From assembly GCA_022837185.1 (NCBI GenBank), contig JALHJD010000076.1, forward strand, positions 1 to 10,852: 10,852 nucleotides of DNA. The letters run 5' to 3'. A program made the translations under genes and the position numbers. This document shows positions 1 to 4,953 of this stretch, piece after piece. Position 1 is the stretch's first letter. Every line of letters begins with the position of its first letter. Source of the stretch: Desulfobacteraceae bacterium (GTDB lineage: Bacteria; Desulfobacterota; Desulfobulbia; Desulfobulbales; Desulfobulbaceae). The notes under the pieces are model-generated. The model searched no databases. It was not told the DNA's origin and saw only the letters and a program-made list of their open reading frames with translations.

Positions 1-175
1 TCGGCCGGCAGGAATAATTGGCCATCAAGTGGACATATTCCCTCCAGAACGATTCGTCGCTCCGGGCCCGTTCGTAGGCGAGATTGAGCTCGACAAAGGT
101 CTCATGCAGGATCTCGGGGATGAAAGCGCCGCCCCACCTCCCGAAATACCCTTTTCTGTACACTGGCTGCTTCAT
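1..175 (-). CDS. trpB: Tryptophan synthase beta subunit, N-terminal part (cut by window edge)
   Basis: Reading the minus strand from the ATG at 175 gives 58 residues beginning MKQPVYRKGYFGRWGGAF and ending at NYSCRP. This matches the conserved start of TrpB: the (K)GYFGxxGGxxxPE block (residues 8-21) and the N-Y-x-x-R-P block just before the first active-site region. TrpB is the PLP enzyme that condenses indole with serine to make tryptophan. The PLP lysine and the rest of the enzyme lie beyond the left edge. An in-frame TGA lies just upstream, so this ATG is the first possible ATG start. An AGGAG lies about 19 nt before it, inside the end of the upstream gene. The 15-nt gap to that gene indicates co-transcription. 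The Trp in GRWGG, where many TrpBs have Phe, is a subgroup trait. The family call is firm from the motifs despite the short fragment. Confidence 0.88.
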   Translation of the reverse strand, partial: MKQPVYRKGYFGRWGGAFIPEILHETFVELNLAYERARSDESFWREYVHLMANYSCRP

Positions 176-190
176 AATGGCGTGTTGTTT

Positions 191-1825
191 TCAACTCCTA
201 GTTAACTGTTGGCGGCAGCAGGCGGCAAAGTCCTCCGGGTAGTGGCCGCAGATGAAACGGAGCTGGGCCTCGCTGAGGCCGCCCATGCTCCAGGGCAGCT
301 TCGGCAGGAAGGAGTAGAGCAGCCGCTGGCCGTTGGCCGCGCCCAGCCGCTTGGGCAGCTCGATGGAGGTCACCATCCGGGCGTTGAGACCGGCATATAT
401 GCGCTGGGCGGTCAGGATGCCGCGGTCCAGGGACCGGCGGACCTTTTCGTCCGCCTCGACCACATTGCCCACGGGACCGGCGCCGGCATCGGCGATGACC
501 AGGAGCTGCAGCTCCCACTGGGAAACCTGCGCCTTGGGAACAAAGAGTAGCACGTTTTCGTCCTCCCAGACAACCAGATTGTGCTCCCCCCCGCCGCCGT
601 CGGTCCTGGTGTTGCTGCGCACCGCGGCCAGCAGGTCCCGGAAAAAATCACTGCCGGTGGCGCGGCGGTAACGGTCGACCGTGTCGGCAGCCAGATCGCC
701 GATGCCGAACGCCGGCATGACCGTCTCCCCGTCGGCGGCAGCCACGCTTTCCGGCACCAGGGCATACTGCTGGTGGATCATCTGGTGCGAGGCGTGCAGG
801 CGGTAGCCGGAGCCGGAAAGATCGTAGCCGTAGTTCCAGCCCCACAGGGTGGCCTCCCCCCGAACGGTCCCGGCGGTAGAGCGGACGATGTTCCGGCGCA
901 GTTCCTCCAGTTCCGCCGCGGTCAGGCGGCGGCGCCGGACCGGGACTTCCAGACCCGCTTTCGCCGCCAGGGCGACATAGACCCGCTGATAGTAAAGGTG
1001 GCGCAGACCCCGCATATCCTCTTCCGTCAGGTCGGCGGTGCGGTAGCGGACCGCGTCGCTGGCCATGTTGGAGGCGTAATGCCCCCAGGGGATGTAGCTG
1101 TTGGCCCGCAGGTATTCAGCCACGCGGCTGCCGTCCCCGGACCAGTCGCCGACGATTTCGCTGTCCCCCTGTGCTCCGGGCCGCAGCACCATGACCTCCT
1201 TGTAGGGATCCGGGAGGAAAGGGTTGTTGGCCACGGCTTCAAACAGTTCGAAATCAATGGTCCCGGGCCGCAGCCTCCCGTCTCTGTCCCGGTGGTACAG
1301 CAGCCCCCTGGGCCGGCCTGCCTGGTCATACTCAAACCGGCAGCAGAAATCAGCCAGCAGGACCAGTTCGTCCGGATCGGTCGAGCAGGCAGCCAGGGTG
1401 TAGAGAACCTGAAGGGGCAGTTCCGAAAGAACGGATTTGAAATCCTTCCCGGCTGCAAAAGAGGACAGCGCCCGGCGCAGGGAACACTCGGAGGACGGGG
1501 GGAGCCCGATGGAGCCCGGGTTCCCGGCCCGCGCGTCGGCCCAGCCGGAGTCGATATAGGTCGCTCCCCGGAACGGAAAGGCGTTGGGTATTTCATAGAT
1601 GGGCCTGGCATCACCGACCCGCACATCGCCCTCGGGAAAATTCCCCCGGTTGTCCCTGGCGGTGCCGTCCGGACCGTACCCGAGAACGGCAAACTGATCA
1701 TGCTCCCGCAGATTGGCGACCTCAAAGGACGGGCGATGTACGGCCACGAGGAATTTCCCCTCCGGCGTCACCGAGGTCCTGAACGGGACATTGTCAAAGC
1801 TGGTCTGCATCGCTGATTCGATCAT
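191..1825 (-). CDS. Unrecognised ~544 aa cytoplasmic protein upstream of trpB (possible distant HIT/GalT relative)
   Basis: A long reading frame with strong GC-rich coding character and no signal peptide or membrane segment. I do not recognise its family. Visible features, numbered from the ATG at 1825: a His-rich motif HASHQMIHQQ at about 344-353, preceded by aromatic-rich LWGWNYGYD; a WEDENVLLFVPKAQ strand at about 420-433; and a C-terminal block with PKLPWSMGG (about 508-516) and CGHYPEDFAACCR. The His motif followed by an 'E-x-E-N-V-x-x-F-V-P' strand faintly recalls HIT/GalT-fold nucleotidyl transferases, but that is a weak inference. Start choice: the frame is open to a GTG at 1846, but that codon has no Shine-Dalgarno. 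The ATG at 1825 has AGGAAGG just before it and a TATGAT -10-like box at 1866-1871 on the minus strand. Its stop is 15 nt before trpB, so the two are probably one operon. Confidence 0.8.
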   Translation of the reverse strand: MIESAMQTSFDNVPFRTSVTPEGKFLVAVHRPSFEVANLREHDQFAVLGYGPDGTARDNRGNFPEGDVRVGDARPIYEIPNAFPFRGATYIDSGWADARAGNPGSIGLPPSSECSLRRALSSFAAGKDFKSVLSELPLQVLYTLAACSTDPDELVLLADFCCRFEYDQAGRPRGLLYHRDRDGRLRPGTIDFELFEAVANNPFLPDPYKEVMVLRPGAQGDSEIVGDWSGDGSRVAEYLRANSYIPWGHYASNMASDAVRYRTADLTEEDMRGLRHLYYQRVYVALAAKAGLEVPVRRRRLTAAELEELRRNIVRSTAGTVRGEATLWGWNYGYDLSGSGYRLHASHQMIHQQYALVPESVAAADGETVMPAFGIGDLAADTVDRYRRATGSDFFRDLLAAVRSNTRTDGGGGEHNLVVWEDENVLLFVPKAQVSQWELQLLVIADAGAGPVGNVVEADEKVRRSLDRGILTAQRIYAGLNARMVTSIELPKRLGAANGQRLLYSFLPKLPWSMGGLSEAQLRFICGHYPEDFAACCRQQLTRS

Positions 1826-1863
1826 GCCTTCCTGGAAGAGTTCCACCCCGCGAAGAGCGGCTT

Positions 1864-1896
1864 TTCATCATAGACGAAAATGATGAATTAATCATC
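1864..1896 (-). promoter_or_regulatory. Candidate promoter/operator of the hypothetical protein-trpB unit
   Basis: Arms TTCATCA (1864-1870) and TGATGAA (1881-1887) form an inverted repeat around a 10-nt centre. A third related arm, AATCATC (1890-1896), makes a second overlapping palindrome. Read on the minus strand, TATGAT (1866-1871) is a good -10 candidate; no convincing -35 is visible. The position, about 40 nt upstream of the preferred ATG at 1825, and the local AT-richness support a promoter with an overlapping operator. The regulator is unknown, and the repeat does not look like the E. coli TrpR operator. Confidence 0.3.
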
Positions 1897-1903
1897 TCCA
1901 TTT

Positions 1904-1924
1904 CTTCCCGCTTCCCGCTTCCCG
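1904..1924. repeat. CTTCCCG heptamer x3
   Basis: Three perfect tandem copies of the 7-mer CTTCCCG, directly followed by ATTGATA. It has the same 7-bp period as the unrelated words further right, which is the reason for listing it. Confidence 0.85.
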
Positions 1925-2233
1925 ATTGATATGCTGCAAACTTTTGCCTTCAGTCCCTCCGGCCTCTGTCTCCTCATACCCGGCCGGCGCGGGAGTCGGC
2001 AGTCGGCAGCGCCCCACCCCGCGCTGCGGGTAAGAATGAGGAGGAGAACATGTTTGCGCACCCGACCTGGTGTGGTGACAGGGAGTTCGATTTCGATGAG
2101 ATATTTCCTGCGCTGGTTGAGGAAAATTTGCACCTATCGGGATCGAATCCTGATTGCAGTAATGTCAAGGGGTCTTTTGGCGTGCCGTGCTTCCTGCATC
2201 CTATCTGCCTGATCTACCGCTATGTTATTCATG

Positions 2234-2331
2234 AGTTGGCAGTTGGCAGTCGGCAGTTGGCAGTCTGGAGCGAGCTGAAAGCTCCAAGCTGGAAACCTCG
2301 AACCTTATACCGCGAACCTCGTACCGTTCGC
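2234..2331 (+). repeat. 98-bp heptad tract: AGTTGGC array continuing in phase into other 7-bp words
   Basis: Cut into 7-mers from 2234, the tract reads AGTTGGC twice, then AGTCGGC, AGTTGGC, AGTCTGG, AGCGAGC, TGAAAGC, TCCAAGC, TGGAAAC, CTCGAAC, CTTATAC, CGCGAAC, CTCGTAC and CGTTCGC. Thirteen of these 14 units end in C and all have G or A at position 6, so the 7-bp phase survives a complete change of word. It is followed, after about 30 nt, by the double-hairpin module at 2361-2404. Confidence 0.85.
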
Positions 2332-2360
2332 CCAAGCGAACCCCGGCGACAGCCGCATTC

Positions 2361-2404
2361 CCCTCATCCGCCCCTCCGGGGCACCTTCTCCCCCGGGAGA
2401 AGGG
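2361..2404 (+). repeat. Double-hairpin module, copy 1
   Basis: CCTCATCC is followed by hairpin one, GCCCC-TCC-GGGGC (2370-2382), and hairpin two, a 9-bp inverted repeat CCTTCTCCC/GGGAGAAGG (2384-2403). Nearly the same unit recurs at 2493-2535. Diverged versions lie at 7851-7894 and 10721-10762. There is no T-run after it, so a simple intrinsic terminator is unlikely. Confidence 0.85.
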
Positions 2405-2412
2405 TGGTGAAA

Positions 2413-2454
2413 AGTTGGCAGTCATCAGTCGGCAGTCGGCAGTCGGCAGTCTGA
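2413..2454 (+). repeat. AGTCGGC heptad tract
   Basis: Units in one phase: AGTTGGC, AGTCATC, AGTCGGC three times, AGTCTGA. It is followed by GAAGCCTGCCGGCTTGCC, a spacer hairpin closely related to the one at 7821-7839, and then by the double-hairpin module at 2493-2535. Confidence 0.85.
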
Positions 2455-2492
2455 AACTTGAAGCCTGCCGGCTTGCCGGTGTTGACAGGACC

Positions 2493-2535
2493 TCTCATCC
2501 GCCCCTCCGGGGCAGCTTCTCCCCCGGGAGAAGGG
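2493..2535 (+). repeat. Double-hairpin module, copy 2
   Basis: CTCATCC, then GCCCC-TCC-GGGGC (2501-2513), then CTTCTCCC/GGGAGAAG (2516-2533). Across the module it differs from copy 1 by essentially one base, in the linker between the hairpins. Confidence 0.85.
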
Positions 2536-2553
2536 TGTTTCAAGTTCGCTGAC

Positions 2554-2609
2554 GCGAACGGTATAAGGTTCAAGGTGCAAGGTTTTGAGTTTGAAACTTT
2601 CAGTTTTCG
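2554..2609 (-). repeat. Heptad tract on the minus strand (CTTGAAC-type words)
   Basis: Read on the minus strand from 2609 to 2554, the 7-mers are CGAAAAC, TGAAAGT, TTCAAAC, TCAAAAC, CTTGCAC, CTTGAAC, CTTATAC and CGTTCGC. Seven of eight end in C. CTTATAC and CGTTCGC also occur in the 2234-2331 tract, so the two tracts are partial inverted copies. Confidence 0.75.
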
Positions 2610-2660
2610 GCTGAATTGTATTCTCCGTATTCTTTAAACCAACAGCAAAGCTGCAAATCC

Positions 2661-2695
2661 CTCCTGTCCTCTGTCATCTGGCCTCTGTCATCTGG
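2661..2695 (+). repeat. CCTCTGT-CATCTGG tandem repeat
   Basis: A perfect 14-bp tandem duplication (2668-2681 and 2682-2695), made of two related heptamers CCTCTGT and CATCTGG, with a preceding CTCCTGT unit in the same 7-bp phase. Confidence 0.85.
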
Positions 2696-2698
2696 CAT

Positions 2699-2807
2699 GG
2701 CCGGGTGAGGGCCGTTCATTCAGGCAAGCCGCCAGGCTTCAAACCCAAACTGCCGACTGCCAACTGCAAACTGCAAACTCCCGGCGCAGCCGGTGCTGTC
2801 CTCTGGC
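2699..2807 (-). repeat. ~107-bp inverted-repeat arm, left copy
   Basis: The minus strand of this stretch matches 7755-7864 on the plus strand with, by eye, four mismatches and one single-base gap. Two of the mismatches are the swapped order of the heptamers TGCCAAC and TGCAAAC. It contains a CCGGC/GCCGG hairpin, a heptad array (2744-2785), the GGCAAGCC/GGCTTC spacer hairpin and the start of a double-hairpin module. It lies just 3' of the radical SAM gene; the other copy lies just 3' of sdhB. Confidence 0.9.
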
Positions 2808-2827
2808 TTCTGACTTCTGGCTTCTGA
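2800..2827 (+). repeat. CTTCTGR heptamer x4
   Basis: CCTCTGG, CTTCTGA, CTTCTGG, CTTCTGA: four in-phase heptamers between the left inverted-repeat arm and the 3' end of the radical SAM gene. This word is absent at the right arm, so it marks the edge of the shared block. Confidence 0.85.
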
Positions 2828-2828
2828 T

Positions 2829-2846
2829 ACCCGGCTTCAGCCGGGC
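2829..2846 (-). terminator. Stem-loop just after the radical SAM stop codon
   Basis: On the minus strand the TGA at 2850-2848 is followed at once by CCCGGC-TGAA-GCCGGG, a 6-bp GC stem with a four-base loop. No T-run follows. It may act as a 3'-end stabiliser or weak terminator rather than a canonical intrinsic terminator. Confidence 0.4.
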
Positions 2847-2847
2847 A

Positions 2848-3816
2848 TCAAAGCCCCAGCAGGCGGAAGAACCGCTTCCACTCCCGCTGGTCGAGACGGC
2901 TCAGGCCGCACTCCCTGGCCAGGGAAAGGGCCTGCTCATACTCATCGGCCGAAAGCGGGCGCTTGATCTTTTCGTAGCGGAAGGCCTTATGGCAGGGGTG
3001 GTACTGGTCCATGAGGTTGACATAAGTCCGGGGGGAGATGTCGCGGGCCAGGAAGGTCAGGATTTCACCGGTTTCGTCGAGATGGCCCGGCATGACCAGG
3101 TGGCGGACCAGCAGGCCGCGGACGGCTATCCCTTCCTCATCCAGGACCAGGTCGCCCACCTGACGGTGCATCTCCCGCACCGCTTGGCGCATCACCTCCG
3201 GGTAGTCAGCGGCCCTGGTGTACAGAGATGAAGTCTCCCTGGTCCAGAACTTGCAATCCGGCATGTAGATGTCCACCACTCCCTCCAGCAGACTGAGGGC
3301 CGCCGGAGAATCATAGCCGCCGCTGTTGTAGACGATGGGGATGCGCAGGCCCTTGTCTATGGCGGCGGGCAGGGCCGCCAGGATCTGGGGGACGACATGC
3401 GAGGGGGTGACCAGATTGATATTATGGCAGCCCTGGGCCTGGAGGCTGATCATGATGTCCGCCAGCTCCGCCTCATCCACGGCCTGCGGGGAAGAATCAC
3501 CTTGTTTGTCTATATTGCTTATGTCATAGTTCTGGCAGAAAACGCACAGCAGGTTGCAGCCTTCGAAAAATATGGTGCCCGAGCCGTGCCGGCCGACAAG
3601 GGGAGACTCCTCGCCAAAGTGGGGGCCGAAGCTCGCCACCCTGGCCCTGGCGCCGACCCGGCAGACCCCGAGTTCCCCCGCCAGCCTGTTTATGCCGCAT
3701 TCATGCGGGCAGACCGCACACCGTTCCAGCAGCCCGCGGGCGGCGGTCAGCCGCTCCGCAAGGATGCCGTTTCGGTGCAGTTCCAGATAGGAAGGGTTAT
3801 TTTTATTTTTTGACAT
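2848..3816 (-). CDS. PflX-like radical SAM protein (COG1313)
   Basis: 322 aa. The radical SAM cluster motif is C87-x3-C91-x2-C94 in GCNLLCVFCQNYDIS, preceded by GSGTIFFEG. An N-terminal cysteine set, C33-x2-C36-x3-C40 and C52 within CPHECGINR...GxC, is typical of COG1313 ('PflX'), relatives of pyruvate formate-lyase activase. The radical SAM cluster binds a [4Fe-4S] and cleaves S-adenosylmethionine; the N-terminal cysteines could hold a second metal site. The substrate of this family is not established to my knowledge, and no glycyl-radical enzyme lies in the window, so an activase role cannot be claimed. Other family-like blocks are VTPSHVVPQIL, YNSGGYDS and YMPDCKFW. The ATG at 3816 is preceded by only a weak GAAG; the N-terminus has normal family length. 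The gene is divergent from sdhC across 73 bp, so it may share the promoter region. It is followed by a repeat element, not by a partner gene. Confidence 0.92.
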   Translation of the reverse strand: MSKNKNNPSYLELHRNGILAERLTAARGLLERCAVCPHECGINRLAGELGVCRVGARARVASFGPHFGEESPLVGRHGSGTIFFEGCNLLCVFCQNYDISNIDKQGDSSPQAVDEAELADIMISLQAQGCHNINLVTPSHVVPQILAALPAAIDKGLRIPIVYNSGGYDSPAALSLLEGVVDIYMPDCKFWTRETSSLYTRAADYPEVMRQAVREMHRQVGDLVLDEEGIAVRGLLVRHLVMPGHLDETGEILTFLARDISPRTYVNLMDQYHPCHKAFRYEKIKRPLSADEYEQALSLARECGLSRLDQREWKRFFRLLGL

Positions 3817-3889
3817 TGTAATCTTCGGACGAGTTGTATAAACTAAATGAACTTTTTTTGTTTAAATCTCCCAACGAGGACAATCAACC
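3816..3889 (+). promoter_or_regulatory. Divergent promoter region between the radical SAM gene and sdhC
   Basis: An AT-rich 73-bp gap. For sdhC the best boxes I see are TTGTAA (3816-3821) and TATAAA (3837-3842) with a short 15-nt spacer. For the opposite gene, TTTATAC on the minus strand (about 3836-3842) is a possible -10. GAGGA (3876-3880) lies nine bases before the sdhC ATG and is its ribosome binding site. The promoter boxes are suggestions only. Confidence 0.35.
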
Positions 3890-4540
3890 ATGTCGTGGTT
3901 CACCCGAACTGTTACCGCCTCAGTCGGCAAGAAGTATGTCATGGCCCTAACCGGCCTGGTTCTCGGCGCATTCCTGCTGGTCCATGCCGCGGGCAACACC
4001 ACCATCCTGCTGGGCCGCTCGGCCTTTCTGTCCTATGCCGGGCATCTGCATGCCTTCGATTTCGCCCTGGTCGCAATTGAGTTCCTGCTGCTGGCGATTT
4101 TCCTGGCCCATGTCGTCACCGGCCTTGTCCTGTTCATGCAGAACATGTGGGCCCGCCCGGAACGGTACGCCGTCAACAACAATGCCGGGGGCAGAACCTG
4201 GGGATCGGCCACCATGCCGTATACCGGCATCATCGTCTTCCTTTTTATCCTCCTGCACCTGTACAATTTCAACTTCATCGCCCCGGGGGCGGTTATCGCC
4301 GACGTTGTCGCCGAGGTGCTGGGCAGCCCCCTGTATACGGTACTCTACGGGATCGGCCTCGCAGCCCTGGCCCTGCACATCAGCCACGGGTTCTGGTCCC
4401 TGTTCCAGTCGGCCGGAATCAATCATCCCAAATACGACCGGTTCATCAAGGCCTGCGCCTGGGTGATCGGCGGCCTGATCATCGCCGTCTTCGGTATAAT
4501 TGTAGTCATGCTGCTCGTGAACAGCAACCTTCTAACCTAG
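3890..4540 (+). CDS. sdhC: Succinate dehydrogenase/fumarate reductase cytochrome b subunit (di-haem, type B)
   Basis: 216 aa with five hydrophobic segments (about residues 17-38, 56-84, 110-130, 148-170 and 188-212), as in single-anchor di-haem type B complexes. Histidines H32, H74, H123 and H163 fall at spacings close to those of the haem ligands of Bacillus subtilis SdhC and Wolinella FrdC, so I propose them as the axial ligands of the two haems b. The protein anchors SdhA/SdhB in the inner membrane and passes electrons between the iron-sulphur subunit and the quinone pool. Start: ATG at 3890 with GAGGA nine bases upstream; the N-terminus RTVTASVGKKYVMALTG is family-like. It is the first gene of the sdh operon, and its stop is two bases before the VOC gene. 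Whether the complex runs as succinate dehydrogenase, fumarate reductase or both cannot be read from sequence; related Geobacter complexes do both. Confidence 0.94.
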   Translation: MSWFTRTVTASVGKKYVMALTGLVLGAFLLVHAAGNTTILLGRSAFLSYAGHLHAFDFALVAIEFLLLAIFLAHVVTGLVLFMQNMWARPERYAVNNNAGGRTWGSATMPYTGIIVFLFILLHLYNFNFIAPGAVIADVVAEVLGSPLYTVLYGIGLAALALHISHGFWSLFQSAGINHPKYDRFIKACAWVIGGLIIAVFGIIVVMLLVNSNLLT

Positions 4541-4542
4541 GA

Positions 4543-4953
4543 ATGATGCTCGCCGAACAGTTTGATCATCTGGTCCTGACCGTGGGGGATATCGAGGCCA
4601 CCTGTGCTTTTTACGGCGGCATCCTGGGCATGCGGGTCATCGAATTCGCCGGCGGCCGCAAGGCCCTGCAGTTCGGCAACCAGAAGCTGAACCTTCACCG
4701 GGCGGGCGCGGAAATCGAGCCCCATGCCCTACGGCCCACCCCGGGTTCGGCGGACATCTGCCTCCTCACTTCCCTGCCCATGGAACAGGTCGTTTCCCGC
4801 CTGAGCGGCCGGGGCGTGGAGATCATCGCCGGGCCGGTGCGGCGCACCGGAGCAACCGGGCCCATTCTGTCGGTTTACTTCAGGGACCCGGACGGCAACC
4901 TGATTGAACTGGCCAATCAACTTTCCTCCTTTAATCCGGAAACACAATCATGA
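4543..4953 (+). CDS. VOC-family (glyoxalase-fold, GLOD5-like) metalloprotein embedded in the sdh operon
   Basis: 136 aa, a single VOC protein with two beta-alpha-beta-beta-beta modules: [18 protein letters not shown]...LGM at the start and [14 protein letters not shown] near the end. Candidate divalent-metal ligands are H9, H52 and E122, with D71 near the fourth position. Blocks such as [15 protein letters not shown] and [13 protein letters not shown] closely resemble glyoxalase domain-containing protein 5 (GLOD5-like) members. VOC enzymes catalyse isomerisation, epimerisation or dioxygenation through a bound metal; the substrate here is unknown. Start: adjacent ATGs at 4543 and 4546; the AGGA overlapping the sdhC stop is close to both, and the second is equally possible. 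The stop overlaps the sdhA start as ATGA, so translation is probably coupled to SdhA. An unusual insert for an sdh operon. Confidence 0.9.
   Translation: MMLAEQFDHLVLTVGDIEATCAFYGGILGMRVIEFAGGRKALQFGNQKLNLHRAGAEIEPHALRPTPGSADICLLTSLPMEQVVSRLSGRGVEIIAGPVRRTGATGPILSVYFRDPDGNLIELANQLSSFNPETQS

Larger units (their letters stand above)
1847..2847. repeat. 1.0-kb gene-free mosaic of heptad repeats and hairpins
   Basis: No frame here looks coding; the open frames are short and built from the repeats themselves. The region holds CTTCCCG x3 (1904-1924), a GCAGCGC/GCGCTGC hairpin (2006-2027), an ATCTCATC-type module (2086-2106), heptad tracts at 2234-2331, 2413-2454, 2554-2609, 2661-2695, 2744-2785 and 2800-2827, and two double-hairpin modules (2361-2404 and 2493-2535). 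The right part (2699-2807) is repeated in inverted orientation at 7755-7864. No transposase, tRNA or CRISPR-like spacing is present. Confidence 0.85.

Noticed and set aside
581..1816. Long plus-strand open frame opposite the orphan protein
   Set aside because: It is antisense to a frame with better coding character and a trpB-linked operon position. Its Gly/Pro/Val-rich product is typical of the complement of a GC-rich gene.
2361..2404. Intrinsic terminator
   Set aside because: The hairpins are strong, but no U-tract follows, and no gene ends within several hundred bases on the plus strand.
2050..2454. Open frame with a strong Shine-Dalgarno in the repeat region
   Set aside because: Most of it is translated heptads and hairpins, so it is not listed as a gene; the odd ribosome binding site is kept as a finding.
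2234..2454. CRISPR array
   Set aside because: The units are contiguous 7-mers with no unique spacers of constant length, and no cas gene is near.
2848..3816. Pyruvate formate-lyase activating enzyme (PflA)
   Set aside because: The N-terminal four-cysteine set and the overall blocks fit the COG1313/PflX group instead, and no glycyl-radical enzyme is in the window.
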